Source: Aphelenchoides besseyi (Eukaryota; Nematoda; Chromadorea; Rhabditida; Aphelenchoididae). From it: a stretch of 64,000 nucleotides of DNA. The stretch covers positions 8,308,001 through 8,372,000 of the forward strand of contig JAMPIQ010000001.1 in assembly GCA_024699855.1 (NCBI GenBank). The letters run 5' to 3'. Of this stretch, positions 12,320-25,493 are shown piece after piece. Made by a program: the position numbers and the translations under genes. The stretch's first letter is position 1; every line of letters starts with the position of its first letter. The notes beneath the pieces were generated by a model that was not told the DNA's origin, did no database searches, and saw only the letters and a list, made by a program, of their open reading frames with translations.

Positions 12320-15300
12320 TTAAACAAAACCAAACAGACGTGTTTGAATAGCAATCAACAGTTTAGCCCGAAGAATTTTCTTTGATGAGTAGAGGGGTAA
12401 GTAAAGCCGAGAAATGCAGGTGTTGGCCGTAGGCAGATGTTCGTCATCGGCTGGACGTACCATTACAGTTGGCAACGGAGTAAACGCCTCTTCGGATGAT
12501 GGCAATGATGGGAATCCGGTCCAGAAGAAAAGAAGATCTTGTTTTTCGTGGTCCGAGAACTTTGAAATCACACTGTAGAACCAACGTTTGTATTTGCTTA
12601 TCAATTCGGGTTTTGATGAACTCTCATCCATGAATGTCGTGAACGTCTCCAAAAGACGAATAGACACTTGTTCCGTACCGCACAAAATCAATCGCAGATC
12701 TTCGGACGATAAACCGGTTAAAGTGTCGGGTGGAATCACATCGAAGACGCCTTGTCGAATTGCTTCCAGCGGTTTGACGTGCTCATCCAACAAACGCTTC
12801 TCAACGAAGAGATAAATGTACTCGAGCACATTGTCGCGATTGACCGTGATGTTTTCGCCATTAGGTTTCAATTCCAAAACACCACCACCCTGCAAAAGTA
12901 AAACCGTCAAAAGATTTGTGGTTTTCATTTACCTCTTCTTGTGGAATATCGATAACAAAGTTGAGTCCAAGATCTTCGTAGAATTGATCGGAGTGGGGCG
13001 TGTTCGTTTCGTCGTTGAATGCAATAGAACGTAGACTGTCGAACATGTCCGGATCGTAGAAGGCCAAATCGTACCAAGTGATTGGTCGACCCAAAATAAA
13101 CTTCAGAACGTGACGACAGAGTGGTAGCGGCAAAATGTCCATTTGTTGTAAACACAAGCCGATGATTCTAAAATCAATTGACTTGAATTTTGATTGGTTG
13201 TAGAACATACCGTCCAACATTTCGAAAAGCAGCACGTCGATTCGGTGAATTTGTGCCGGGAATTGGTGCCATGAAGCCGTGATTAGAAGCTCGTCGAAAC
13301 AATGGAGCGGTTTCCATTTGTTTCGACACGTCCGGTTTGGCTGTATGACTCGATTTCTTCAGATACTCAGCCAATTCTTTGGCACAGGTGGCAAGTAGTT
13401 CGTCGTTCGAAACCAACGACAATTGTTCGACTAGTGGCAAACCATTAACAATGAGACCCGTGATTTGGCGCGCATGTTCCGGTTGAACTGCGTTGACTCG
13501 TTCGTAGAATCTTTCGCCCAACAAAGCCGCATTTGTGGTTTCCAATGAGCGACCTTGTGATCGATTTTGGGATGTTGAACTCTGAGGCAAATTGCTCGAT
13601 GACGTCGAAAGAGACTGCTCGCTTCCGACTACGGGAGATCCACGAGGTGGTTCCGAAGAACGGCTCGGTGTTTGCGATGCAGCTTCTTGTTCATTCTTCG
13701 GCACATACGGTGCAGAATCCAAGGAGAAAACGAAACGCTGAGAACTAAATTTTTGCGGTTTTTAATCGTTTTGCAAAGATCATTCACTTACGCATTCATT
13801 CCCTTGCGTTCTGGAGGAATATTTGACGACGATAAATCGCGTCCATTTGTCGATGATGGTGCTGGTGGCAACGTGGACGAGGCGGCGGCGCGTTGTTGAG
13901 CACGAGTTCGAACTCCACGTTCGGTAGAACTCGACAACGATGCTCCGGCCAAACCTCCTCCAGACGTACTCGACAGTGAGTTTTTACCACGATAAACCAA
14001 AAACTCTAAACGACCATCGCTCATAACATTCAAGGAAGCCGAGTAATGTCCACGTGAACTGGTTCCCGAGTTCATCGAAGAGCCTCCAGATTGATTGGCG
14101 TTCGAGGACTCGCCGTCTTTTGGTAGATGGTCCATTTCAAGGAGTGCTTCAGCGAATGCGGCGTAGAATGAACGAACAACACCCGTTCCTTCACCCGGTT
14201 CTTCTTTGAAACCCGCTTTAACACGATTCGACGCCAACGGTGGATTGTTGGCATCTACTCCCGTGGCACCTGCTGTGCGTCTTGAGTACTGTGTGTTTAA
14301 GTAGTTAAAAACATCGCTAATCATCTCATGTTTGTCGCGAGTAATATCCTAGGATCATCATTTCAACTCTTTGTTCAGATTCCAGAACTTACAGCAAAAT
14401 GCAGATCTTTAGCCAATCCGTTCTTGAATTTCTCCATTCGTGCTTTGAATTGACTTTGTTTCAGATAAAAACCGCCGACTTCGTTCAACAAAATGGAATT
14501 AAACGAATCGTTGCCGCAATAAGCGATGATGTCTTCATGAAACGCCTAAAGACAAAGACAATCAAACACACAAAAACAGAACCTTACTTTTGCCAAATAA
14601 ACCATTGAGTTGCCCCATCGGCCCAAAGTTTTCTGTAATTCCATTCGAGTAGCGTTCACACCGCTTCCAACAATCACCGCCTGCATATCACATTTGATTT
14701 CAGAATCCTTCGGTTTTGATGGCTGATCGACTTCCATTGATTCGGGAGCTTCTTGTTCCGTCACTTCGTTCATAATGTTCTCGCAGCGAACTGGTGGGTC
14801 GCTTAAACTCATTTGTGTTGGATTAATGAAGCCATGTTCACGAGCAATGCGCTAAAACAATCAGATTGCTTCTGCTTTTAGTTTCCTTTCAAATACCGAA
14901 TGTTCTTCGGAAGTTCGCTCCATAACGGGTAACATGAACAAATCGGCACGTTCTGATTCGGGCTTCAACAACGCCGATCGAAGAGCCAATGGAAGACATT
15001 CGCCAGCGGCATATTTGAAAGCGTTCTGTGATTCAGCACTTGTCATGAACGGATAGCTAATTGAATCGGAACGTCGATAGAAACGTCGTAATTCTTTGCC
15101 AGTCACTGAGTCGCTTTCGATTACCTGGAAACACGTTTCGTTACTACTGACTTTTGAGTGCTTTTGATATACCATTGAATTGTCGTTTGCTGCAATTTTC
15201 TGTGTTTTCGTTTCGAGTAATTCGCCGATGTTGATGTGGAAGAGATAGGCTTCAGCCATCAACGAGAGATGGCGGAACGGTGCGGGCTCCATGAATGGCA

Positions 15301-18300
15301 TATCGTCTCCTGCTTCAGCTGAATGAGTTCGCATCAAGGACATGAAATATCCGAAAAACTCGTGTTTCGCGGAAGTGGCTGGATCTTCTTTTCTGTCCGT
15401 TTTTCTACGCGATCGTTTTTCGCTGCGACTGGTGGCCAACGAAGACGATGAAAGCATTGCATCCGGGCTGAACTCCGAACCCATTGGTGACTTTAAAAAT
15501 GCTGAGCCGTAGCGCAACATGATTTCCAATTGGTCCATGATTCGCGTAAACCAATTCCAAGTTGGAGCAACACGCTCAATAATCACTTTCTTAAAAGCGT
15601 TGTATTAATTTCATCCCAATCAGAAGTCGTTACCTGGAAGCGATTAGCAATGAGTTGAGAATCTTCGATTGCCAAGAACTCTTCGATTCCTGTCGGCAAA
15701 CGTGTGTAGTATTTGTCGTAGTGGACGAGACGGATGAGAAGTTCGTCGATTGTTTTCAACAAAACTGCAAAACTCGCAGACAACTGAATTTTCGTTTGGA
15801 AAACGTCGCTTTCCGTCGACGATGATCGTGGTTTCAATTTTGACTGTCGAGAACTTGAAGTCGTCGTATCGGTTGGATTGTTGTTTTCGGCGGCGTTGGT
15901 GGCTCTTTCAGCGGCCGCGGTCGTGTTCGCGCGTTCGTGATCATTCGAGGCCGTTGATTCGTTTTCATCGTTTTGTTGACGAACTCGTTGAACGGCCCAA
16001 CCAATTGAAGGCGCTAAATTCGAATCAGAATGAACGTATTCTCGCATTCGCTTACATTGTGTCGTGAAGGTTTGTCGTCCGCTGGTTTGTGATTGTCGAG
16101 TGGGATTTGGTGTTTCGTTGAAGAGTCCACGAAATGAGGATAACACACGAGGATGACTACGATTGCTGCTCGCATCTTCGGCCCGACGTGATGCAATTTG
16201 TGTTTCTCCTGTCGATTGTCGAGCGACTTCCGGTTCGTTGCTTCTTGTCGCAGTTTCAGTCGCTTCGACGTTTCCATTGTCCGTACGATTTTGCACGTTT
16301 TCAGCGTTCGCTCCAGAATTTGCGTTCGATTGAGTGGCAGCGTTTGGATTTGAGGGTTCGTGGTCCATTGATTCTCCACCGTTCTCATCTCGAGCACCCG
16401 ATGGATTACTGTCGCGATGAGAACGTCGAGTACTGCGACGCGAATGACTTCCAGAGTTACGTTTTCGACGATTTCCAGAGGCGACTGGAACGGCATTATT
16501 TTCGGCACCAGCTGCTTGATTCTGTTCAGCGGAGCGGGCATTTGCATCCGAACTTTCGATGTCGACAACTTCATCGAAAGGATAAGGCGGTGAATGATCT
16601 CCTTCACTGCTGTAATAATGCTCATCCTCGGTGTAATCGTCTAAAGCAATTGTTTTATAGGGGAAACTGACAACTGATTACCTCCACTCTCTCCAACAAC
16701 TTCGTCGTCAATTCGGAAATAATGTTCTTCTTCATCGCCCTAAAATCCAAGAGAGTTACAAAAGCGTGAAGTAATTTCTCACGTAAGCACCATCATCAAT
16801 GTACGGTTCTTCCTGTCCTTCGTCATCTCCATCTTCTGTAAAGCTCAATGGTTGATTTCAAATTTTCGCAACGAAACCTACCGTCTTCAAAGTCTTCGTC
16901 ATCTATTGGTGGTCGATTGTAGCCATCGGGATCCGCATCCATATCGTCGTCCGTACTGTCCGTTTCATCCGAAAGATGATGGTAAGTCGGTACTCGCTGT
17001 TCGTTGTTTTGATTCTCGTTGCCGCGTAATCCCGCTTCTCGGAACGCGTCGTTCATTCCACGAGCAATCATGTCCTCGGCAACACTCAAAGCTGCAGCAT
17101 TTTCGACGTTTCCGGGCGCTGAATTTCGCGGTGCGGTTCCCGGATCTGAATCGTCATCCGATTCGGATCCATCCGAATCTTGCGGCCGAGTTCGACTGCT
17201 TCCACGATCTTCGCCGTTGCTTCCTCGATGGCGACGATTCTGAAAATGTTGTATTAACGAACTCAAGTGATTCGTCGACTTACTTTTTTTCGAGAATCAG
17301 ATCCATTTTTGTTTGACGAATAATCGCCTTCACCAAACAAACACTTTTCCATTTGATCGATGGCATCCACCGAGTTGATACATCGATGGGCAACGACACA
17401 TTGTTTTGCAACGCCGTAACGAACTGGAGCCATGAGTGCATCGGATGAGTTGAGAAGTTCGGTCAATGAATACGTGATTAAGACCTAAATATATCAGTTA
17501 CAAGAGTTGTTAACAGAGGAAAACTCACTTGGAATACTCGTCGACATTTCAAGACAAAACTGTTGATTAGTTTCTTTCGATTTTCTTTCGAACTCGAACC
17601 ACTTAATGAAACCGGAAGTGAAGTTCGCACCAACGAAAGAACACCCGAAACCGTGATTGTACGATAGTTCGGAAGAAGGCTCTTGCTCGAAGTGCTGTTG
17701 GAGTTTGATGGAGGAATCGACGTGGAAAGCTGATATTTTTGTGTCGAGTCGGATTGATCCATTTCAGCGCCCAATGTGCACGCGATTGCTGCCAACACGG
17801 TGTTCATTGCTTGTTGAGATGAAATGCAAAGGAACGAGAAGAGTCGAACCACCGAACGCACAAAACGAGAAATCAATGCATCGGCGTTTTGATCACGATA
17901 TTCGCTGCTCTTGTTCGATTCGCAAACGAGTGTGTTAAGGAAGACGTCCAAGTGCTAAAAACAACGATTCATTGTACTTCTTCTTGTTGGAAACTCACTG
18001 ATTCGGGACAGCGTGCCAAAAGCATGAAAGTGAACTTGTCCAAATGGCTTGAACCACTTTGACCATTCAATTGAAAGATTTCTTCGGCGATGAGATTACT
18101 CGATTCTCGGTCTTTGAGTCCGACCTCCAACAACGACTTCACTGGCCCCCAACGACTTAGCAGGGATTGAAGAGCGCTGAGAGCAAATTTCGGCGGTTCG
18201 AGATCATGTTCGGGAAGTTGAGAATCAGCAGCAGCGGTTTGTTGTTGAGATGAACGAATTTTACTCGACAGACGACGTGGAAAGTTCTCCTGTTCGACGA

Positions 18301-21300
18301 GTTGACGTCCGACAGTTCGGGCCAAGAACAAAATCAAATGCTCATTGTGTTGATTGAGCACATTAATTAGAGTCGTGTCTTGGAGTAGGACGTTGAGCAG
18401 ATTTTCTCGTTGAAGTTGATTTCCCGCCACCAATGCTTTGCATCCGCATTTCTCCCAACAATCGCAGTACGCGGTTGGTGATGTTCGTTTCAATCTAAGG
18501 TTCAGCTCATTAGAAGTCGATTAGTGATCTTTTTGACATACTTGCACTCGTGACCCCAATGACATGCAAATGCACATTCGGAGCAACAACAAAGAGATCC
18601 AACCAAACCACAAGTTTTGCATTCGAAGATGTCCTGATTGATATGCTCTTCTCCAGTCCATGTAAACGAACAGGTGTCGTTGTAGCACATGAGGAAAAGC
18701 GGTGATTCGCCACCAGTTCCCGATTTGGTCAAATGTTCAACTAAAAACAATCAGTAAGAAAAATTGGAGATCAAAACTACTTGATGATTTTCCACTTGTT
18801 TTCTGAATTTCATTCAACTTTTTCCACATGATCAAAGCGGCTGTGTAGGCGCGTATCTGAACGGCCGAATAGAAGGGGGTGTGTCCGTGAATATCGCGTT
18901 GTCGCATCAACTCTTCGAAGAACGGACTAACCACAGGACTAGACGCCAATTCAGCAATAATCAGAATTGCGTTTCGTTGACGTTGTCGTGCATTGATCGG
19001 AATTTCGGTTGCATCCTTCGGTTTGTTCGACTCCTTCGGTTCTTTGTCTTTCGGCGACTTCGCAGAAGTTTTGCTCGACGATGGTGAATTCATGATCTTG
19101 AGAGCGGTTTCAGTTCCCGTACTGATCATGTCTTTCCATCTAAAAACATGAGTTCTTATGTTGTGTTCATTTAGCAATCTTACCGTTGATCGAATTTCAC
19201 GCTCGCCGCATCAGCTTCGGTCGTGTCCATTTTTTCGGGAGCATCTTTTTTTGACTTAGCGTTCGGTTGCTCGTGGACGGTCACTCGACCGGACTCGAAA
19301 GTAACTCCAACGAAATCATCGGCTTGATCGCGATTGGTCGTCGAAATTGCGTTCATGGTCGCAGTGTGTAGAATGTTTCGATTTCCGTCCGTGAAGTTTT
19401 CCAGAATCTGATGTTTTCGTTCCTCGTCGTCTTCACATTCTTCCAGTTGTTTGAGTACTTTGCGAACACCTTTCAAATCGCAATATTGGACATTTTGAAG
19501 TAACGAATCAATTTTTGGTTCGGTTGTTCGTTGTTCGGGAGTAACTAATGCAGCGACGAGCATCAGCCGTTGAACGTTCTTCACCACATCGTTCTTTCGA
19601 AGAAGATTCGCATTGTAAATGGTGTTCGACGTAATGATGTTGCAGCTCAATTCGCCAGAACTCACGAATCGACATCCAACGGCCATGTGATTCGTTGGGG
19701 CAAATCCGACGTAAACCGGCTCACGATAACCGCCCATCGAATCGGGAATAAGTGGAACGATACTTCCGGCAGCATCGCGAAGCACCAGAATATCTTCCTG
19801 AATACAAAACATAATGGAATCCGATTAGTCATTCTGCTTACATCTCCGTAGTTTTCCAAATCCAGACGTTTGTTGTCACGTGATGAGCATTTGAGAAGTG
19901 AAAGTGCATCGATGGGCACCAGCTGTTCGTTAACTTCGCTGCCATTTCCATTTGTTGTTACAACCGCGATTTCGCCTAAATTTTTTTCGGCCAAAATCCG
20001 AAAACCTGCAAAACAAAAAGATTACCATTTGAACTGTCTGTTGAACTTACAATTGTTTTCAACAGCTGACGACAGAATTCGACGAATTCGACGTGGAATC
20101 TTCACTTCAAGCAGCTTTCGTTGGAAGGTTTGTGGTGAACGTGAGATCTTGACTGACGGTACAACAACCAACTCGTCTTTGCGCATCAATCGAACGTTGC
20201 GTGTCAGAAGAGCAGTTTCGTCTACCGATCCGTTATTCTCCTTTTGATTTTGTTCAATTGCCGATTTGTAAACCACACCAACATAAGATCCATCGACGAT
20301 TCTAAACGATTTGTGTTTGTACTTCCTCAATACCGTTGACTTACTTTACGATGGCCGTGTCACAAACAGGTTCTTCGTAGAAGAAAGTGACTTGTCGTAG
20401 TCCCCACGCATCCTCTTTGTATTGAGCACTGGGGACGTTTGTTGGTTTTGAGGCAGTTCCCGGGGTGCCTTCATCTGAAGGAGCGGCTCGTTTTCGGGCA
20501 TATACTAAATTTGAATGGGGTTGGACTCAAATTCGATTTACGTGCTGCAAAAGTTGCTACCGCAAATCTTTTAATTGTCAACACCGTTTTTGGTGCTTCT
20601 GTTTTTGAGATCTCGAAATGGTAATTTTAAGTACGAAAACCGAATACAATTTTTACAATTAAAGGCGGGACATTGAAATTAAAAGATTTACGGTAAACAC
20701 GAGGGACACGGGACATTCGGCTTTCCGGCACGTTTGATCGCCCACCCATTTGTTTCTTTTTTCGAATGCAAAAGCTTGTTCATCGTTTTTGAAGGAGTTA
20801 CCAACCACATCAAAAAAGCGAAACTCACGATTTATCGGTGGAAGTGGTGTGACTGTTGGGTCACGAATCTCCTGAAGGTAAATGTGATATTGTTCGGGGG
20901 TGAAGACACGAAAACGACACGTTTCGGTCATCGTCCATGCAGACTCCATCAATATGCCGATCTGCAATCGAGATCTCGTTGTGTTTTCTTGTCCCAAAAT
21001 AATCTTACCAATGGGACACCGGAAGAGAAATTCACTCCAACCGAACCGCTCGCGTAAATCGGAATCGCACGTGTTCGAACTTCGGCACCAACGATGATTT
21101 CTTTCGTTTGTCCCGTCTCTTCACGACCCTTCTTCTTCACGTTTTCAAACATTTGCATACGATCAGCAAACGGATAGACTCCCCTGAAAAAGTTGTTTGT
21201 ATCGGTCGAGTAAATGCTGTAACATACCACCAATAGATCTTGTTGCCAGTGGTTTGTATTGAAGCATACAATGGACAAACCATCAGCTTTTCAACAGTCA

Positions 21301-22798
21301 AACCGGCAGGCACTTCCAGAAAGTCGTTGTAAAACGCTGTGCACAGGTTGGCACCGAAGTAGTCGTCGACGAAGGTGGCCACTCGTTTTTTGTTGCTCAT
21401 GACGGCAATCCGCCACGCACAACAGGCCATGTCGATGATCTTTTCGTCGGTTTCTTCTAAACAATCATACCAGTTAAAGCAAACTTCGAATTGCTTACCG
21501 GGAAACAGCAGATTGTTGCTGGAGTGCGGTAGGTTCGTCGGTTGACTGTCCATCCAATTCCACGCGTAGATCTGTCCGTTGTCGGCCACAGCAAACAACG
21601 ACGAATACGTGCTGCCGATCTTCACGAACTTCGCTCCGTATGTCACTCCGTTCATTTGAGTTTCCTTCCAAAATTGAAGTTCGTCGTCAAATTTGAATGT
21701 TTCGTGTACAACTTCCGATGGAACTGCAGAATCCGATTTTCGGTCTTTTGATTTCGCTTCTGAACCACATTTTGGTTCACTTCTTCAAATCGAATAACAA
21801 ACCTTCACGTTTTCGACCATCTCGTATGGTCATGTAGTCGTAGCCATCACCGCCGTTGTACAATCCATCGCTGTCGATGACGGCCGTTCCTTCGCCGCGA
21901 AGTCCCGCATCCAGAAGAGAAAGAAGCTCTTCGTGCAGATATTCACCCGCTTCATCCAAATCGTCTACTGAAATAACAACTCCCTGTGAGCGTACAATCG
22001 AATCGTTTACCTTCGTCATCATCACGACTTAACAGATTGTTAACCGCTTCGTTGACGTTCAAATTTGTGCGTTGCAATTCGCGGACGATGACTTCGCGTG
22101 ACTTTCCTTGGAGAACAACTTGAGCTTGAGCAATCAACTCTTCGGGCACTGAAGAGGCGGGAAGCATGGCACGTGCACGATCCACGATCACACCCGTTCG
22201 TCCACAAATCGCTCCGGGACGACGAGCGGCGATCATCATTCGACGAATTTTGGCAGTTCGATTTGCCGCCGATGCGGCACTCTGTGAACCGAAAGCATTC
22301 AAAGCGGCCTGAGCAGTTGAGTTGGTCGAGCTACTTGTACCCATGGTCGAACTTCCGGCTTGTGGATTCGTATTGGCTGCTGAACCAGTGGAATTGGCGT
22401 CCGTTCCGTTGGTATTCGATGCTGAAGCGGCGGCAGCGGACTTCTCCTCGGAGTTAACAACGGTTTCAACAATTCTGAAGGCCAAACGAGCTACTCGATT
22501 GTCCTAAAAACGATGACAATCGTTTGCATTTTCAACTTGATCTTACCGTGAACAGGAAACCGATGTTGTTCTGTCCAACAACCATCTGTTGAATTTGGTT
22601 GGCTGGAATGTCGGCGAGAGCGGCCAATGGTCGAGATCCGTAGCGATTTCGATTGTTCGCCGCATCGACGATCCTAAAACCCAAACGATCATTTCAACGC
22701 CCAGGATTCCCATTCACTTACCGCTCCATAAATGCATTCTCATCGACTTTGCTTGGAACTGCTCGTCCAAATAGAAACAGTTCTTTGTGATCCCGCAT
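12320..22798 (-). CDS. ubr-5: E3 ubiquitin-protein ligase UBR5 / Hyperplastic discs (UBA-UBR-MLLE-HECT)
   Basis: A very large nuclear/cytoplasmic HECT ligase that builds K48 and branched chains and recognises N-degrons and orphan subunits. Many exons with 40-60 bp introns span 10.5 kb. Start ATG 22798 ([16 protein letters not shown]), just after a TTTTAG acceptor. Domains: UBA near 22020-22130 ([20 protein letters not shown]); propeller-like region near 21660-19500, with [17 protein letters not shown] as in vertebrate UBR5; UBR box near 18740-18420, with [20 protein letters not shown], many Cys/His, and [16 protein letters not shown]; Ser/Asn/Asp-rich linkers 17270-15600; MLLE/PABC near 13560-13340 ([19 protein letters not shown]); HECT C-lobe with the catalytic Cys in [15 protein letters not shown], ending TRLFGFV. 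All hallmark segments are present and no break was seen. Confidence 0.95.
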
Positions 22799-23634
22799 TG
22801 TTGTTAATCTAAAAGACATCGGCTTTTAATTGTTTTTCTCAGTCGTCTCTGTGGGACAGCAGCCTCCGTCACGACTCGTAACACGCAATTAAATCCACGT
22901 CATTTGGTAACCTAAAATCAAGATGGAACCCCAAAAAACAAGTTGTTTTTGTAGGTGGAACAAAATTTCGTATAGTTCGCATTGCAAACCCCCCGGTCCA
23001 AATCGTCCATGACGAGTCGTCTCTTATTCACCAACAATATTTTTACGAGTGGAAACGGAAAAGCAGAGAATTTCTCTTCGAAACCCGGAACGTGATGCCG
23101 AACTGTGAACCGAAGTCCAAAAACTGTCAGTCAGCTTGTTCTACTGAACTATGACCACGACTGCTGTTAGCCATTGAACGCGTCGATTGACTTCGAGTTC
23201 AATTTGTTTCCCGTGTAGAATCCAAATTACGAGAACGTTCATTTGGACCTCAATGTGGAAACACTCGACTTCCGTTTCTTGTTCAATTTCCAAAAATTTT
23301 ATGGAAATTGCGTGACATAAAACAAGTTAACACACTTCAGCGAGTTTAAAGTACAAGTGGCAGAAATGATTTCAACTGTTCGTGACTACTTCGATGAACG
23401 CGGTCAGTTTATTTAAGTTGTTCTGATCGTTAAACCCGACGGTCAATCTCAAACACTACAAATCAAGCAAACCCTAAGGGCAAAGAAACGTGAAGATGCA
23501 AATTGTACAAACAAATTACGCACATTTTCTGGGCAGTATTATGAAAAGAAAGTCTGCGATGAATTGCATAATTACCGGGACTCATTGGATCCAAACATTG
23601 GGATCAGGTATTGGAATCGTTAAAGTAAACGGAA
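22799..23634. other. intergenic, UBR5 upstream region and acyltransferase 3' end
   Basis: The UBR5 promoter and 5' leader should lie at the left edge, with the acyltransferase 3' UTR at the right. No coding signal or repeat recognised. Confidence 0.45.
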
Positions 23635-25493
23635 TCAAGTCGACTTTTTGTTCTCATCGCTCTTCGGCGTATCCGTTGGAATCAATCGCTTTTGTGGGTG
23701 CAGTATCCGCGGCAATACCAACGCTCCGAACAGCGCCACAAAATGAAACACGAAGTACAACCGCCTATAACATCCAAGTGTTATGCTCATTCGATTATTC
23801 AACTAACCGGTAAATGAAAAGTCCCGGATTCAAGTGGAGTGTAATGAACGGATAAGCGGCGTAGCAGAGTGCAACTTTTGTGACCAAGAATGTAACACAA
23901 TCGTAGAAACGAGCCAACGTCCAGGTGCTTTGAAAACGATGACGCAGACAACGACGCATCTAAATTCAAGTATAAACATCAAAATCTTAAGATCTTACAA
24001 CTCTCGCAGAAACCGTGAACAACGCAGCGGTAAGAAAAGTCAAGTAGTAGCCGAGAAAGAATCCATGCCATACAGCTGACAGAAAATATGTCGAGAAAGT
24101 TCGATAGTTTTTCGGAACCCTTTCAAATGCCACACGACGTAGCCAATACATAGTTGTACCTAAAAATGATTGAACTCAAACTGATCATCGAAGAACAACG
24201 CACAATTCCAGTTATCCAAGGTTTCTTTGAAGCTCAACGCCGTCTAAAACTTCTCGTCTTTTAAAGCTCCAATTATTTGAATGTTAACCTCAACACGCCA
24301 TGCATTTACATTGCTAATCAGATTCCATTTTGCTCGACCGCGAGAATCGTAACCATTGAATCCGAAACCTGACAAGTTCGAAACTGCATCGGCCCAAATC
24401 CACGCGTAGTAGTATTGGACTCGTTTAAGGAATGCGACGAGATACAACAACCACCACCAATGATACCAGGGAAGTTTCAAAAGTGCCGGCTCTGCCAATT
24501 GCTCTGGATAGTATTGTTTTCCGAACAGCGCCACAACCACAGCACAACAAAGTGCAAAAGTGAACTTCGGTAAACAAGCGTCCCAAACGTTCAGTTTCTA
24601 TACTTCATTAAAAATAATGTTTTTTAAAAACTAACTTTTCTTTCGTTGCTACTCATTTCTTTTCCATTAATGAAGTCCCAGTAATCGGCGTAGAAACAAA
24701 GTGGACCAGTTAAAACGGTTTGAAAATGGAAAAGGTAACTCAAGTAAGGTAAAATGGCCGGCACTTCGCTTAAGCCAAAGACACATTGATCATTTCAAAA
24801 ATTGAACAAACCTTAGAGCTTCTCGTTTCTGAATATCTGTCAATTCTCCAATTTTTTTCACTTTTCCATCGTGCAAACTAAATGCCATGGTTGTGACTTT
24901 TTGTACGGCGACCTGTAAATTCAATGATTGTATGTTGTAAACCAAGTCCCCAATTACCATCATAGGCCCGGTTATATCGATGCTAAAAGAATCGAGCAAA
25001 AAGTAGCGATACAAATGTATAAATAACAGGTAAGCCATAGCAAAGATAAATACAACTCTATAAAGCGGATTTCAACGTTGATGATTAACACCCGAAGACT
25101 CACTTGTGAACGTATTTGGTCGGAGAAAACTGCATGATCAAGTAGCAAACCGCCGCCAAGATGGCCGGATGTTTGATTGCTCTGAAAGCATTGAACAATC
25201 GAAGTTGAAAGCTGCCAGTTCACTCACATTCCATAGCAAAAATAACTGATTGCAATTCCCCAAAAGAGCGGATAAGCGAGGCGAACGTTCCGAGAAGTTT
25301 GTTCCGGTGACAAATAGACACGATAGAAGGCGGCCAGTGGAACGGAAATTAGCTGTGAAAACACCAAATTTATCTGAAAAGCGAATACGAACTTCAGATG
25401 TGCAAACAAACTGACCATGTCGATATCGAGTTTCGTCCATTCTGAGATCGGGCTCAGCATTAAGCTGCCGTCGTAAAACAACGTGTTGTTCAT
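23635..25493 (-). CDS. MBOAT lysophospholipid acyltransferase (LPCAT3/MBOAT5-like)
   Basis: A polytopic ER enzyme that transfers polyunsaturated acyl groups from acyl-CoA to lysophospholipids (Lands cycle). From ATG 25493 (MNNTLFYDGSLML) the frame runs through hydrophobic segments, then NLQVAVQKVTTMAFSLHDGK and GELTDIQKREAL, TGPMMVIG-like transmembrane stretches, LPWYHWWWLLYLVAFLKRVQ, SGFGFNGYDSRGRAKWNLI, and the MBOAT signature: the Asn motif TLDNWNCTTMYWLRRV and, after the next segment, the His motif SAVWHGFFLGYYLTF. The C-terminal membrane part includes FYDCVTFLVTKVALCYAAYPF and ends TPKSDENKKST. Both catalytic residues (Asn, His) are visible. Spacing and wording fit LPCAT3/MBOAT5 (nematode MBOA-6 group) better than MBOAT1/2 or MBOAT7. 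Confidence 0.88.

Noticed and set aside
15750..17316. Several plus-strand open frames of 100-180 residues inside UBR5
   Set aside because: They are antisense shadows of Ser/Asn/Asp-rich UBR5 linkers, with no domain content, initiation context or splice sites.
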